A stretch of 64,000 nucleotides of DNA from Lachnotalea sp. AF33-28 (GCF_003477885.1 NZ_QUEE01000015.1:76232-140231), one strand, 5' to 3'. Positions 50,289-59,686 are shown, numbered from the stretch's first letter. Program-made: numbers and translations. Notes: a model not told the origin generated them from the letters alone.

Positions 50289-52031
50289 TCACATATTGCG
50301 GAAGCGCCGATATCTCTGGTCCGCGATCTGCCGCGGCTCCATGTCCTGATATTTAAGCAGGAATTCGGCCATATACTCTTCCATTTCCCCGCAGATCCTG
50401 TGCAGATTCTGTTCCCCGGCACAGCCCGGTTCAGCGATAATCCGTTCGATGATGCCGAGCTTCTTTAAATCCCGCGCCGTGATCTTCATGACCCTGGCGG
50501 CCTCCGGGGCCCTCTTGCTGTCCTTCCACAGGATGGAGGCAAAGCCTTCGGGAGACAGGATGGAATAGATGGAATTTTCCAGCATCCACACCTCATTGGC
50601 CACCGCCATGGCAAGAGCGCCGCCGCTGCCGCCCTCACCGATTACGACGGACAGAACGGGGACCTTAAGGCCGGACATCTCAAACAGATTTTCAGCAATT
50701 GCCGATCCCTGTCCGCGCTCCTCAGCCTCCAGCCCGCAAAACGCACCCGGTGTATCCACGAAGCAGACGATGGGACGGCCGAACTTCTCCGCCTGCTTCA
50801 TCAGCCTTAAGGCCTTGCGGTACCCTTCCGGGGAAGGCATGCCGAAATTCCTGGCGATATTATCCTTTGTGGTCTTTCCTTTCTGCTGCGCGATCACCGT
50901 CACCGGCACGCCATGAAAAGAGGCGATCCCGCCCACCACAGCGCCGTCATCACCATAACAGCGGTCGCCGTGCAGCTCCATAAAGCCGGTAAACAGCCGC
51001 TCTATATAATCCAGCCCGGACGGCCTTGAAGCCATCCTGGAAATCTGTACACGCTCCCAGGGCGAAGCGGCCTCCGGGGCGCTTTTTTTCTCCGCAGCCC
51101 CCGGCTCTTTCCCGTCCTCCGGTTCTTCCCCCTGAATCCTCCGCGGCCATTTCTCCGGCAGATTCAGGCGCTTTCCACTCTGATGCAGGCTTAAAATATG
51201 AGCCAGCGTATCCTTCATATCCTCTCTCGCCACAATCGCATCCAAAAACCCGTGCTTGAGAAGGAACTCTGACCGCTGGAATCCCTCCGGCAGCTTCTGG
51301 CCGATCGTCTGCTCAATGACGCGCGGTCCGGCAAAGCCGATCAGCGCTTCCGGCTCAGCCAGTATGATGTCTCCCAGCATAGCAAAGCTGGCGGTCACAC
51401 CGCCCGTTGTAGGGTCTGTCAGCACGGTTACGGTGAGGAGGCCCGCATCGCTGTGGCGCTTCAGCGCGGCTGAAGTCTTTGCCATCTGCATCAGGGATAC
51501 GATCCCCTCCTGCATCCTGGCCCCGCCGGAACAGCAGAACAGCACGACGGGCAGCTTCTCCTGCGAAGCTCTCTCCACCGCCCGGGTGATCTTCTCACCG
51601 ACCGCCCAGCCCATGCTGCTCATCAGGAACCTGGCATCGCAGACGCCCAGAACCGCCGGGAATCCTCCGATCCTGCATACACCGGTTGTGACGGCCTCAT
51701 CCAGGTTTGTCTTCTCCCTAAGCGCTTCCAGCTTTTTCTCATAGCCGGCGTATTTCAACGGATTGCCTGAAATAAGCCCCCTGTCCCATTCCTCAAAGGT
51801 TCCCTCATCCGCGATCATCTCGATCCTGCGGTAGGCATGCATGCGGAAATATCCCCCGCATTTCGGGCAGATATAGTGGTTCTTTCTGACGTCCTCCGTA
51901 TAGAGCGGAGCCTGGCACTTGTTGCATTTTTTCCACATTCCCGTAGGAACATTGGGCTCTTTTATCTTTGCCGCACTCAGGCTTATATAATTCGCAGACG
52001 GTGATTTTTTAAACAGATCCTTTAACATCAT
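50289..52031 (-). CDS. accDA: acetyl-CoA carboxylase carboxyltransferase, fused beta-alpha subunits
   Basis: 580 residues. The N-terminal half is AccD: zinc ribbon CNKCQAPLYTEDVRKNHYICPKC (two CxxC pairs), then PVVLFCCSGGARMQEG and LTDPTTGGVTASFAMLGDI. After an Ala/Glu/Pro-rich linker (about residues 295-335) the C-terminal half is AccA: YIERLFTGFMELHGDRCYGDD, PIVCFVDTPGAFCGLEAEERGQGSAIA and IGEGGSGGALAMAVAN. Most bacteria encode the two separately. Its ATG (52031 or 52028) overlaps the accC stop. It transfers carboxyl from biotin to acetyl-CoA to make malonyl-CoA. Confidence 0.94.
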   Translation of the reverse strand: MMLKDLFKKSPSANYISLSAAKIKEPNVPTGMWKKCNKCQAPLYTEDVRKNHYICPKCGGYFRMHAYRRIEMIADEGTFEEWDRGLISGNPLKYAGYEKKLEALREKTNLDEAVTTGVCRIGGFPAVLGVCDARFLMSSMGWAVGEKITRAVERASQEKLPVVLFCCSGGARMQEGIVSLMQMAKTSAALKRHSDAGLLTVTVLTDPTTGGVTASFAMLGDIILAEPEALIGFAGPRVIEQTIGQKLPEGFQRSEFLLKHGFLDAIVAREDMKDTLAHILSLHQSGKRLNLPEKWPRRIQGEEPEDGKEPGAAEKKSAPEAASPWERVQISRMASRPSGLDYIERLFTGFMELHGDRCYGDDGAVVGGIASFHGVPVTVIAQQKGKTTKDNIARNFGMPSPEGYRKALRLMKQAEKFGRPIVCFVDTPGAFCGLEAEERGQGSAIAENLFEMSGLKVPVLSVVIGEGGSGGALAMAVANEVWMLENSIYSILSPEGFASILWKDSKRAPEAARVMKITARDLKKLGIIERIIAEPGCAGEQNLHRICGEMEEYMAEFLLKYQDMEPRQIADQRYRRFRNM

Positions 52032-53368
52032 ACAAAATATTCCTCTATAAAGTGGGTATCCACCTCACCGGCCTCATACTTCGGATGGTGGAAGATACTG
52101 TACTGAAAATCCAGGTTTGTATCGATTCCTTCTATAATAAGTTCTCCCAGGGCGCTGCGCATCTTGCGGATGGCGCTGTCTCTGTCCCTGTCATGCACGA
52201 TCAGCTTCAATATCATCGAATCATAATAGGCTGGAACCGTATATTCATTATAAATTGCGGAATCGACCCGGACTCCGTTGCCTCCGGGGAAATGGACATT
52301 GGTGATCTTTCCCGGACAGGGCATGAAACTGCGGTTCGGATTCTCAGCGTTAATCCTGCACTCAATGGCGTGTCCCGTCATCCTTACCTCTTCCTGCTTA
52401 AGGCTTAACGGCAGGCCAGATGCAACGCGGATCTGTTCTTTGATCAGATCCGTCCCCGTCACCATCTCCGTTACACCGTGTTCCACCTGGATCCTGGTAT
52501 TCATCTCAATGAAATAAAAATGTTTGTGCTTATCCAGCAGAAATTCGATGGTGCCCGCGTTGGTATAGCCTGCTGCCTTAGCAGCCCTCACGGCCGTTTC
52601 CCCCATCTCATGCCGCAGCTCTTCAGACAGCGCCGCACAGGGGGACTCCTCAATCATCTTCTGGTGTTTTCTCTGTATCGAACAGTCTCTCTCGCCCAGA
52701 TGGATCACATGGCCCATCTCATCGGCCATGATCTGGAATTCGATATGCCTGGGATTTTCAATATATTTCTCCACATACATGGTATCGTCCCCGAACGCGT
52801 TTAGGGATTCCCTCTGGGCGGTCAGGAAATGGTTCTCGAAATCCTCGGGGCGTTCCACGATCCGCATGCCCTTGCCGCCTCCGCCGCTGGCCGCCTTTAC
52901 AATGACCGGATATCCGGTCTCCTCGGCGATTTTCTTCCCCTCCGGCCATTCATAGATCGGCTCCCGGCTCCCGGGTACTACCGGCACCCCGGCCGCAATC
53001 ATGGTGTTTCTGGCCTCGGATTTATTTCCCATGCTGCGGATCACCTCCGCCTTCGGTCCGATGAATTTGATGCTGCATTTTTCGCACAGCTCTGCAAATC
53101 TGTCGTTTTCGGAAAGGAAACCGAAACCGGGGTGTATCGCATCCGCCCCGGAAGCCAATGTGGCGCTCAAGATCCGTTCCACGTTCAGATAGCTCTCCGC
53201 CGACGGCGCCGGTCCGATGCAGACCGCCTCATCCGCAAGCAGCGTGTGCAGGCTTTCCCTGTCCGCCTCCGAATACACCGCTACGCTGATGATCCCCAGC
53301 TCTCTGCAGGCCCTGATAATGCGCACCGCAATTTCTCCTCTGTTGGCAATTAAAAGTTTCCTTATCAT
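52028..53368 (-). CDS. accC: acetyl-CoA carboxylase biotin carboxylase subunit
   Basis: 446 residues from ATG at 53368, about ten bases after AAGAGGA; an in-frame TTG nine bases earlier sits on the Shine-Dalgarno. The ATP-grasp enzyme shows RKLLIANRGEIAVRII, HPGFGFLSEN, VKAASGGGGKGMRIV, the EKYIENPRHIEFQI block and EMNTRIQVEHGVTE with the catalytic Glu/Arg residues. It carboxylates the biotin on AccB using bicarbonate and ATP. It lies 22 bases after fabZ. Confidence 0.96.
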   Translation of the reverse strand: MIRKLLIANRGEIAVRIIRACRELGIISVAVYSEADRESLHTLLADEAVCIGPAPSAESYLNVERILSATLASGADAIHPGFGFLSENDRFAELCEKCSIKFIGPKAEVIRSMGNKSEARNTMIAAGVPVVPGSREPIYEWPEGKKIAEETGYPVIVKAASGGGGKGMRIVERPEDFENHFLTAQRESLNAFGDDTMYVEKYIENPRHIEFQIMADEMGHVIHLGERDCSIQRKHQKMIEESPCAALSEELRHEMGETAVRAAKAAGYTNAGTIEFLLDKHKHFYFIEMNTRIQVEHGVTEMVTGTDLIKEQIRVASGLPLSLKQEEVRMTGHAIECRINAENPNRSFMPCPGKITNVHFPGGNGVRVDSAIYNEYTVPAYYDSMILKLIVHDRDRDSAIRKMRSALGELIIEGIDTNLDFQYSIFHHPKYEAGEVDTHFIEEYFV

Positions 53369-53390
53369 ATCAGTCAAATCCTCTTTTTGT

Positions 53391-53816
53391 TTACTGTCCT
53401 ACCATGAAGGTGAGTTCCGCCGTCACCGCTGTTTTCCCGTCCACATAGGCGGTGGCTTTTCCTATGCCCACAGGGCCCTTCCGCCGGATAATCTCACATT
53501 CCAGCTTGAGCTTATCGCCCGGCCGCACCTTCTGCTTAAACTTCGCCTGATTGATGGCGCCGAAATAAGCTACCTTGCCTTTATTTTCCTCAAGGCTCAA
53601 TATGGCCACGGCCCCTGTCTGTGCCAGCGCCTCTATAATGAGCACGCCGGGCATCACCGGTTCCTGGGGAAAATGTCCCCGAAAAAACTCTTCGTGATAT
53701 GTCACACATTTATATCCCACAGCCCGCTCTCCCGGCACCAGCTCTTCGATCTGGTCCACCAGCAGGAACGGATGCCTGTGCGGAATGATTTCCTCTATTT
53801 CCTTAATTCCCAGCAT
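53391..53816 (-). CDS. fabZ: 3-hydroxyacyl-ACP dehydratase FabZ
   Basis: 141 residues, ATG at 53816 after GAGGGG. The hot-dog fold carries IIPHRHPFLLVDQI with catalytic His, and GHFPQEPVMPGVLIIEALAQTGA with the catalytic Glu on the central helix. It removes water from 3-hydroxyacyl-ACP. Placement between accB and accC is the usual clostridial order. No FabA-type isomerase is in this operon, so unsaturated fatty acid formation, if any, may rely on FabZ/FabF pairs. Confidence 0.96.
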   Translation of the reverse strand: MLGIKEIEEIIPHRHPFLLVDQIEELVPGERAVGYKCVTYHEEFFRGHFPQEPVMPGVLIIEALAQTGAVAILSLEENKGKVAYFGAINQAKFKQKVRPGDKLKLECEIIRRKGPVGIGKATAYVDGKTAVTAELTFMVGQ

Positions 53817-53829
53817 CGTACCCCTCTTT

Positions 53830-54342
53830 TCATCTCTGTGCTATGCGAAACAGCGGCTGCCCGTATTCCACCATCTGTCCGTTGCCGATTAAAACAGCTT
53901 CCACAATGCCGTCATATTCGCTTTCAATCTCATTCATCAGCTTCATGGCTTCCACAATGCCCAGAACCTGCCCCTTTTTAACGGGATCCCCTGCCTTTAC
54001 AAAGGGATCGCCGCCTTCTGAAGCCGACGCATAAAATGTGCCGACCAGCGGAGAAGTCACCACCAGATCCGACGCGCGTTCCGCCGGCATATTTACATCT
54101 GCAGCCGGTGAATGCTCTTCCCGGGCCATCGCCGGTTCCTGCTGCCCGCCGGCATGTTCGTTTTCTGCTCCGCCTTCAGTATGCGCGCATACCGTTTTTT
54201 CCACCTGCATATCGGTCGGTCCTGTGAGCTGTCCTTCCGCCTTAACCAGAATCCTCATGCCGTTTTCTTCCACTTCCACACAGCTGATATTTCCTTTTGA
54301 GGAAACCTTATCAATCAATGTCAATATATTATTAAAATCCAT
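53830..54342 (-). CDS. accB: acetyl-CoA carboxylase biotin carboxyl carrier protein
   Basis: 170 residues from ATG at 54342 with AAGAGG upstream; an earlier ATG overlapping the fabF stop lacks a site. N-terminal helix MDFNNILTLIDKVSSKGNISCVEVEE, an acidic/Gln-rich linker (about 40-90), and a C-terminal biotinyl domain with VTSPLVGTFYAS, GDPVKKGQVLGIVEAMKLMNEIE (biotinylated Lys in EAMKLM). It shuttles carboxyl groups between AccC and AccDA. Confidence 0.95.
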   Translation of the reverse strand: MDFNNILTLIDKVSSKGNISCVEVEENGMRILVKAEGQLTGPTDMQVEKTVCAHTEGGAENEHAGGQQEPAMAREEHSPAADVNMPAERASDLVVTSPLVGTFYASASEGGDPFVKAGDPVKKGQVLGIVEAMKLMNEIESEYDGIVEAVLIGNGQMVEYGQPLFRIAQR

Positions 54343-54365
54343 GATAACCTCTTTTCGCCCCTGCA

Positions 54366-55604
54366 TTATCCGCGGTATCTGCCAAACAGGATACTCGCAT
54401 TATGTCCGCCAAATCCCAGGGAATTGCTCATGGCATAGTGAACATCCATGTCCGCTCCATGTCCCATCACATAGTCCAGATCACAGCCTTCCCCGGGTTT
54501 TCTAAGGCCCACAGTTGGATGTACATACCCTTCTGTAATCGATTTCACACAGACAATCGCCTCTACGCCTCCGGCCGCTCCCAGCAGATGTCCCACCATG
54601 GATTTAGTGGAATTCACCTTCAGCCTGCCTGCAGCATCCCCGAACGCTTTGTGAATGGCCATGGTCTCAAACAGATCATTATGATGCGTGCTGGTGCCAT
54701 GGGCATTTACATAGTCCACCTGTTCTGGCAGGACATTGCCGTCCTTCATGGCCAGTTCCATGGCTTTTGCCGCTCCGCTGCCATCCTCCGCAGGGGAAGT
54801 AATATGGTAAGCGTCACAGGTAGCGCCGTATCCCAGCACCTCGGCATAGATGGCAGCCCCGCGCTTAAGAGCGTGTTCCAGTGATTCCAGAACCAGGATG
54901 CCGGCTCCCTCTCCCATCACGAAGCCGCTCCTGTCTTCATCAAAGGGGATGGAAGCTCTTAACGGATCTTCAGAGGAGGTCAGCGCAGTCAGCGCCGCAA
55001 AACCGGCCACACCGATGGGGCTTATGGAGCTCTCAGTGCCGCCCGCCACCATGACATCCGCCTCTCCATACTGTATGGACCGGAATGCCTCCCCGATAGA
55101 GTGTGTCCCCGTGGCGCACGCCGTTACCACATTGATGCATTTTCCCATTAAGCCAAACTGGATGGCCACATTGCCCGCCGCCATATTGGTGATCATCAGC
55201 GGCACCAGCAGGGGATTCACCCGGTTAGGCCCTTTTTCCAGCAGTTTGGCGTGCTCTCTCTCCATCACCTGCAGGCTTCCGATTCCGGAGCCCACGCTGA
55301 CGCCGACTCTGTAAGGGTCCTCCTGTTCCATGGAGATGCCGGAATCCTTCAGCGCTTCCGCTGAAGCTGCCACCGCGTACTGGCAAAAGGGTTCCATCCT
55401 CCTGGCCGCCTTTACGTCCATATAATTTCTGGGATCAAAACCCTTCACCTCCGCCGCCAGAGATGCCTTATATCCGGAGGCGTCAAACTTCGTGATCGGT
55501 CCGATCCCGACTTTCCCCTCTTTAATACTGTTCCAGAACTCCTCCACCATATTGCCCGTTGGCGTCACAGCTCCCATGCCCGTAATTACCACTCTATGCT
55601 TCAT
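54366..55604 (-). CDS. fabF: beta-ketoacyl-ACP synthase II
   Basis: 412 residues, ATG at 55604 after GAGGT. Opening KHRVVITGMGAVTPTGN; nucleophile Cys in NVVTACATGTHSIGEAF; the two His in VNAHGTSTHHND and STKSMVGHLLGAAGG; C-terminal SNSLGFGGHNASI. It elongates acyl-ACP with malonyl-ACP. Its stop overlaps an accB upstream ATG. Order fabG-fabF-accB-fabZ matches other Firmicutes clusters. Confidence 0.97.
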   Translation of the reverse strand: MKHRVVITGMGAVTPTGNMVEEFWNSIKEGKVGIGPITKFDASGYKASLAAEVKGFDPRNYMDVKAARRMEPFCQYAVAASAEALKDSGISMEQEDPYRVGVSVGSGIGSLQVMEREHAKLLEKGPNRVNPLLVPLMITNMAAGNVAIQFGLMGKCINVVTACATGTHSIGEAFRSIQYGEADVMVAGGTESSISPIGVAGFAALTALTSSEDPLRASIPFDEDRSGFVMGEGAGILVLESLEHALKRGAAIYAEVLGYGATCDAYHITSPAEDGSGAAKAMELAMKDGNVLPEQVDYVNAHGTSTHHNDLFETMAIHKAFGDAAGRLKVNSTKSMVGHLLGAAGGVEAIVCVKSITEGYVHPTVGLRKPGEGCDLDYVMGHGADMDVHYAMSNSLGFGGHNASILFGRYRG

Positions 55605-55628
55605 TCATATACCTCTCAAATATCTGAT

Positions 55629-56378
55629 TTACATCACCATGCCGCCGTCAACCTGCAGAACCTGCCCGGTGATATAAGCCGCCCTGTCGGAGGCCAGAAA
55701 CACCACCGCATCCGCCACCTCTTCAGCCCTGCCAAAACGCCGAAACGGAATCTGGGCGGACGCCGCATCCCTGGCCGCATCCGACAGCACTTCGGTCATT
55801 TCTGTTTCGATAAATCCCGGAGCCACCGCGTTGACAGTGATTCCCCTGGAGGCCAGCTCTCTGGCCGCCGCTTTAGTCAGCCCGATCACGCCCGCCTTGG
55901 AAGCTGCATAATTGGCCTGCCCCGCATTTCCCGTAATCCCTACTACGGAAGACAGATTGATAATCCTGCCGCTCTTCTGCTTTAACATCTGTCTTGCGAC
56001 CATCTTCATACAATGGAATGTGCCTTTCAGGTTGATATCCAGAACTTTGTCAAAGTCTTCCTCCGACATCTTCATCAGCAGATTGTCTCTGGTGATGCCG
56101 GCGTTATTCACAAGAACATCCAGTCTTTTGTACCGGCCAATGATATCATCGAAAAAGGCCTTGCAGGCTGCCGGGTCCGATACGTCACAGCGCACCGCCT
56201 CCGCTTTTCCCCCCGCTTTCAGTATCTCCTCCGCAAGGTACCTGGCCTTATCTTCCGATCCGTTATAATTGATGATCACAGCGGCGCCTTCCTTTGCAAG
56301 GCCAAGGGCGATGGCGCGGCCAATGCCTCTGCCGGCCCCTGTTACCACACAAACTCTGTCCTTAAGCAATTCCTTCAT
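55629..56378 (-). CDS. fabG: 3-oxoacyl-ACP reductase FabG
   Basis: 249 residues from ATG at 56378, overlapping the fabD stop as ATGA. SDR family: cofactor motif VVTGAGRGIGRAIA, NNAGITRDNLLMKM, catalytic Ser in INLSSVVGITGNAGQANYAASKAG (Ser, Tyr, Lys), and the C-terminal YITGQVLQVDGGMVM. It reduces 3-oxoacyl-ACP with NADPH. Alternative upstream ATGs inside fabD are unlikely. Confidence 0.97.
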   Translation of the reverse strand: MKELLKDRVCVVTGAGRGIGRAIALGLAKEGAAVIINYNGSEDKARYLAEEILKAGGKAEAVRCDVSDPAACKAFFDDIIGRYKRLDVLVNNAGITRDNLLMKMSEEDFDKVLDINLKGTFHCMKMVARQMLKQKSGRIINLSSVVGITGNAGQANYAASKAGVIGLTKAAARELASRGITVNAVAPGFIETEMTEVLSDAARDAASAQIPFRRFGRAEEVADAVVFLASDRAAYITGQVLQVDGGMVM

Positions 56379-57286
56379 GCCAGTTTCTCCATATCTTCCC
56401 ACTTTTCAATGTTGACGGTAACCGCGTCCTTACAGATCTTCTTCACAAAAGAAGTGAGGGTTTTTCCCGGGCCGATCTCTATAAAGGTATCCACCCCGTT
56501 TTCCGCCATAGTTTCCACGCTCTGCTGCCACAGCACCGGGGAGGAGATCTGTTTCACCAGAGACTCCTTTATCCCGTCTGTCTCTTTTACATAATTCGCG
56601 TCCACATTGGTTAAATACGGAACGGACAGAGCTTTAAGCTCCACCGGTTCCAGCACCTTATAAAGCTCACTGCCGGCCTCTTCAAGCAGCCAGGAATGAA
56701 AGGGACCGCTCACCTTCAGCGGCAGCACCCTTCTGGCTCCGGCTTCCTTTAACGGCGCCGCAGCGGCCTCCACGGCTTCCCTGTAGCCGGATATCACAAT
56801 CTGCCCCGGGCAGTTATAATTAGCGATTTCCACGCCTTTCAGGTCCCGCAGCACCGCCCGGACCTCTTCCGCCGTCATGCCAATCACGGCGGACATCGCC
56901 CCTATGCCAGCAGGCACGGCCTCCTGCATCAGTATTCCCCTTCTGCGGACCACGCAGACCGCATCCTCTATGCTCATGGCTCCTGCTGCCGCCAGCGCAC
57001 AGTACTCGCCCAGGCTTAAACCCGCGGCAGCGTCAAACCGGATATTTTTTCTCTCTTTTATCGCTTCCAGCATGGCCAGACAGGTGGTAACCAGAGCAGC
57101 CTGCGTATACTCCGTCTGATCCAGCAGTTCATTCGGTTCAAAGCAAAGGGATTTCATATCCATCCCCAAAAGCTCTCCGGCACGGTCATATACACTTTTT
57201 GCAGCTTCGGAGGATTCGTAAAAATCTCTGCCCATGCCTGCTCTCTGCGCTCCCTGTCCGGGAAATATAAGCGCTGTCTTTCCCAT
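56375..57286 (-). CDS. fabD: malonyl-CoA:ACP transacylase
   Basis: 303 residues from ATG at 57286, giving the usual MGKTALIFPGQGAQRAGMG; ATGs at 57298 and 57295 are too close to the AAAGGA site. Active-site Ser is in AAGLSLGEYCALAA (GLSLGEY), with His in KVSGPFHSWLLEEA and the terminal EIGPGKTLTSFVKK. It loads malonyl onto ACP. Start and stop are tightly packed between fabK and fabG. Confidence 0.96.
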   Translation of the reverse strand: MGKTALIFPGQGAQRAGMGRDFYESSEAAKSVYDRAGELLGMDMKSLCFEPNELLDQTEYTQAALVTTCLAMLEAIKERKNIRFDAAAGLSLGEYCALAAAGAMSIEDAVCVVRRRGILMQEAVPAGIGAMSAVIGMTAEEVRAVLRDLKGVEIANYNCPGQIVISGYREAVEAAAAPLKEAGARRVLPLKVSGPFHSWLLEEAGSELYKVLEPVELKALSVPYLTNVDANYVKETDGIKESLVKQISSPVLWQQSVETMAENGVDTFIEIGPGKTLTSFVKKICKDAVTVNIEKWEDMEKLA

Positions 57287-57321
57287 ACCAATCATCATCC
57301 TTTCATGCCGCCGCAGAGCAG

Positions 57322-58263
57322 CTATTTTATGCGCTCCTGCGCCTTCGCAAACAGCATATTTACCTGATCCATCATTTCCCGGATCATCTCCGCACAGGTC
57401 TGTTCCCTTGTCACCAGGCCGGCGATCTGTCCGGACATGACGCTGCCGCCCATAACATCGCCTTCCACCACAGCTTTCCTAAGCCCGCCCAGAGTCATGA
57501 GCTCCAGCTCTTCAAAAGAAGCACCTTCCGCCTCCAACTTCAGATATTTTCTGGTCATCTGGTTTCTTAGGCTGCGGATCGGATGCCCGACGCTTCTGCC
57601 GGTCACCTGGGTGTCAATGTCCTTTGCCGCCAGCACGCGGTGTTTATAATTCTCATGCACATTGGATTCCTTTGCCACGATGAACCTCGTGCCCATCTGC
57701 ACAGCCTCGGCGCCCAGCATGAGAGCCGCCGCAATCCCCCGACCGTCCCCGATGCCGCCGGCCGCGATTACCGGTATATTCACCGCATCCACCACCTGTG
57801 GCACCAGAGACATCGTGGTGGTCTCTCCGATATGGCCGCCGGACTCGCAGCCTTCGGCTACCACCGCGTCCGCGCCGGACCTCTCCATGCGTTTGGCTAA
57901 AGCTACGGAAGCCACCACCGGGATCACTCTGATTCCTGCGGCCTTCCACTGTTCCATGTATTTCTCCGGATTGCCGGCACCGGTGGTTACAACGCTGACG
58001 CCCTCTTCAGCAACAACGGCGGCCACCTCTTCGGCATACGGGCTTAACAGCATGATATTCACGCCAAACGGCTTATCCGTCAGCTCCTTTACCCTGCGGA
58101 TCTGCTCTCTGACCCAGGATGCAGGAGCGCTTGCCGCCCCGATCAGGCCGAGCCCTCCTGCTGCGGATACCGCCGCCGCCAGGTGATAGTCCGCAACCCA
58201 TGCCATCCCGCCCTGTATGATCGGATATTCTATGTTTAATAGCGCTGTAATTCTGGTCTCCAT
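57322..58263 (-). CDS. fabK: enoyl-ACP reductase II
   Basis: 313 residues, ATG at 58263 after CGGAGG. FMN-dependent TIM barrel: YPIIQGGMAWVADYHLAAAVSAAGGLG, PFGVNIMLLSP, VVTTGAGNPEKY, AEGCESGGHIGETTTMSLVPQV and GGIGDGRGIAAALMLGAEAVQMGTRF. FabK replaces FabI in many clostridia and streptococci and is resistant to triclosan. No fabI is seen in the window. The next gene up is acpP. Confidence 0.96.
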   Translation of the reverse strand: METRITALLNIEYPIIQGGMAWVADYHLAAAVSAAGGLGLIGAASAPASWVREQIRRVKELTDKPFGVNIMLLSPYAEEVAAVVAEEGVSVVTTGAGNPEKYMEQWKAAGIRVIPVVASVALAKRMERSGADAVVAEGCESGGHIGETTTMSLVPQVVDAVNIPVIAAGGIGDGRGIAAALMLGAEAVQMGTRFIVAKESNVHENYKHRVLAAKDIDTQVTGRSVGHPIRSLRNQMTRKYLKLEAEGASFEELELMTLGGLRKAVVEGDVMGGSVMSGQIAGLVTREQTCAEMIREMMDQVNMLFAKAQERIK

Positions 58264-58277
58264 ACGACAGCCTCCGT

Positions 58278-58511
58278 TTATTCTTCCACACCTTTGTCCT
58301 TCAGATAGGATACCACATCGCCGACAGTGGCGAGATTTTCCAGATCTTCCGAAGGGATTTCCACGTTATACTCTTCTTCCAGCGCCATCACCAGTTCAAA
58401 TAAATCCAGAGAGTCCGCTCCCAAATCATCCTTAAAGGAGGAATCCACCGTAATGTCCTCAGGCGCTGCTCCTAATTGTTCTGCGATTAATTCTTTCATT
58501 TTTTCAAACAT
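58278..58511 (-). CDS. acpP: acyl carrier protein
   Basis: 77 residues, ATG at 58511 after AAGGAG. Acidic four-helix protein with the phosphopantetheine Ser in DLGADSLDLFELVMALEEEYN. It carries the growing acyl chain for all enzymes of this operon. It lies between fabH and fabK with short gaps. Confidence 0.97.
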   Translation of the reverse strand: MFEKMKELIAEQLGAAPEDITVDSSFKDDLGADSLDLFELVMALEEEYNVEIPSEDLENLATVGDVVSYLKDKGVEE

Positions 58512-58571
58512 TTTCTCATTCTCCTTATTCTTTTATTTTCACTTATGTATTACTTGAAACTGTGGCGGCGG

Positions 58572-59495
58572 CTACCATATCAGCAGAACAGCTCCCCATG
58601 TCAGGCCCGCTCCGAAACCGGACAATACCACCTTTTCCCCTCTAAGAAGCCTGCCCTCCCGATTCATCTCATCGATCAGGATCGGTATGCTGGCCGCTGA
58701 AGTGTTTCCACAATGATCCAGATTTACAGGGAACTTATCCACAGAAACCTTCAGTCTTTTCGCCACTGTCTGGATAATCCGCGCATTGGCCTGATGCAGC
58801 AGATAGTGATCCACCTCTTCCGCCCCCATGCGCGCTCTCTCCAACAGCGTGCGGATGGATTCCGGGACTTTTCTCACCGCAAACTCGAAGACCTCACGGC
58901 CGGACATCGTCATAGTTCCTCCGCTTTTCAGCTGCAGTACATCCCCGCCCCGGCCGTCGGAAAACATCACGAGATCCACAATGCCTGCATCGTCACGGCC
59001 TACCGCGGCGGCCCCGGCACCGTCCCCAAACAGCACGCAGGTGCTCCTGTCATTCCAGTCCAGCACTCCGGACAGCCTTTCCGCGCCTATCACCAGAGCC
59101 TTTGTGCAGATGCCGGACTGTATGTACGCATGTGCCGTAGCCAGCGCGTACAGAAAACCGGAGCAGGCCGCATTGATATCCATGCATACCGCGTTACCCG
59201 CATTGCACAGCTTCTGAACGCTGCAGGCCACGCTCGGATACAGCGTATCCGGTGTGGATGTGGCAACCAGAATCAGATCCACCTCTTCCGGTCTCCAGCC
59301 GCACTGCTGTAAAGCCCTGTCGGCGGCGGCCGCCGCCATCTGGCTGGTCGTCTCCTCTTTCGCAATATGTCTGCCCGCTATGCCGGTTCTCGTGCGGATC
59401 CATTCATCGCTGGTATCCACCTTAAGAGACAGGCTGTGATTATCCACATATTCCTCCGGCAGATAAGAGCCGGTTCCAAAAATTCTTGCAGTCAT
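58572..59495 (-). CDS. fabH: beta-ketoacyl-ACP synthase III
   Basis: 307 residues from ATG at 59495 with GGTGGAAAA upstream; the frame extends 38 codons further but crosses the leader. Thiolase fold with Cys in DINAACSGFLYALA, His in DHYLLHQANARIIQTVAKRL and Asn in NLDHCGNTSAASIP. It condenses acetyl-CoA or branched acyl-CoA with malonyl-ACP to start synthesis. First gene of the fab/acc operon, so its promoter controls the entire pathway. Confidence 0.96.
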   Translation of the reverse strand: MTARIFGTGSYLPEEYVDNHSLSLKVDTSDEWIRTRTGIAGRHIAKEETTSQMAAAAADRALQQCGWRPEEVDLILVATSTPDTLYPSVACSVQKLCNAGNAVCMDINAACSGFLYALATAHAYIQSGICTKALVIGAERLSGVLDWNDRSTCVLFGDGAGAAAVGRDDAGIVDLVMFSDGRGGDVLQLKSGGTMTMSGREVFEFAVRKVPESIRTLLERARMGAEEVDHYLLHQANARIIQTVAKRLKVSVDKFPVNLDHCGNTSAASIPILIDEMNREGRLLRGEKVVLSGFGAGLTWGAVLLIW

Positions 59496-59637
59496 GTTTT
59501 CCACCAATTCCGTCTGTGTTTGATCTGATTGCATTATATAAAGCCAACTTTTACATAGGACGGACATCCAATGCTTTTTGACCGGCTTTTCTCGGTCAGG
59601 AAAATACATCCTCTGAGCGATTGTAATATATTTGCGT

Positions 59638-59686
59638 TCAAATCATTTGACTATCAAAGTATATGTCAGAAAGGCGATCCTGTCAA
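59638..59686 (-). promoter_or_regulatory. fab operon promoter with FabT-like operator
   Basis: On the minus strand TTGACA (59686-59681) and TATACT (59663-59658) are 17 bases apart. Directly after the -10 lies a palindrome, TTTGACTATCAAA on the plus strand (59646-59658), and overlapping it TCAAATCATTTGA (59638-59650). The first is very close to the streptococcal FabT (MarR family) operator core. A regulator bound here would block the promoter when acyl-ACP is abundant. Confidence 0.75.

Noticed and set aside
59646..59658. FapR operator at the fab promoter
   Set aside because: The palindrome lacks the TTAGTACCTGGTACTAA-type core of FapR sites; the FabT form fits better.
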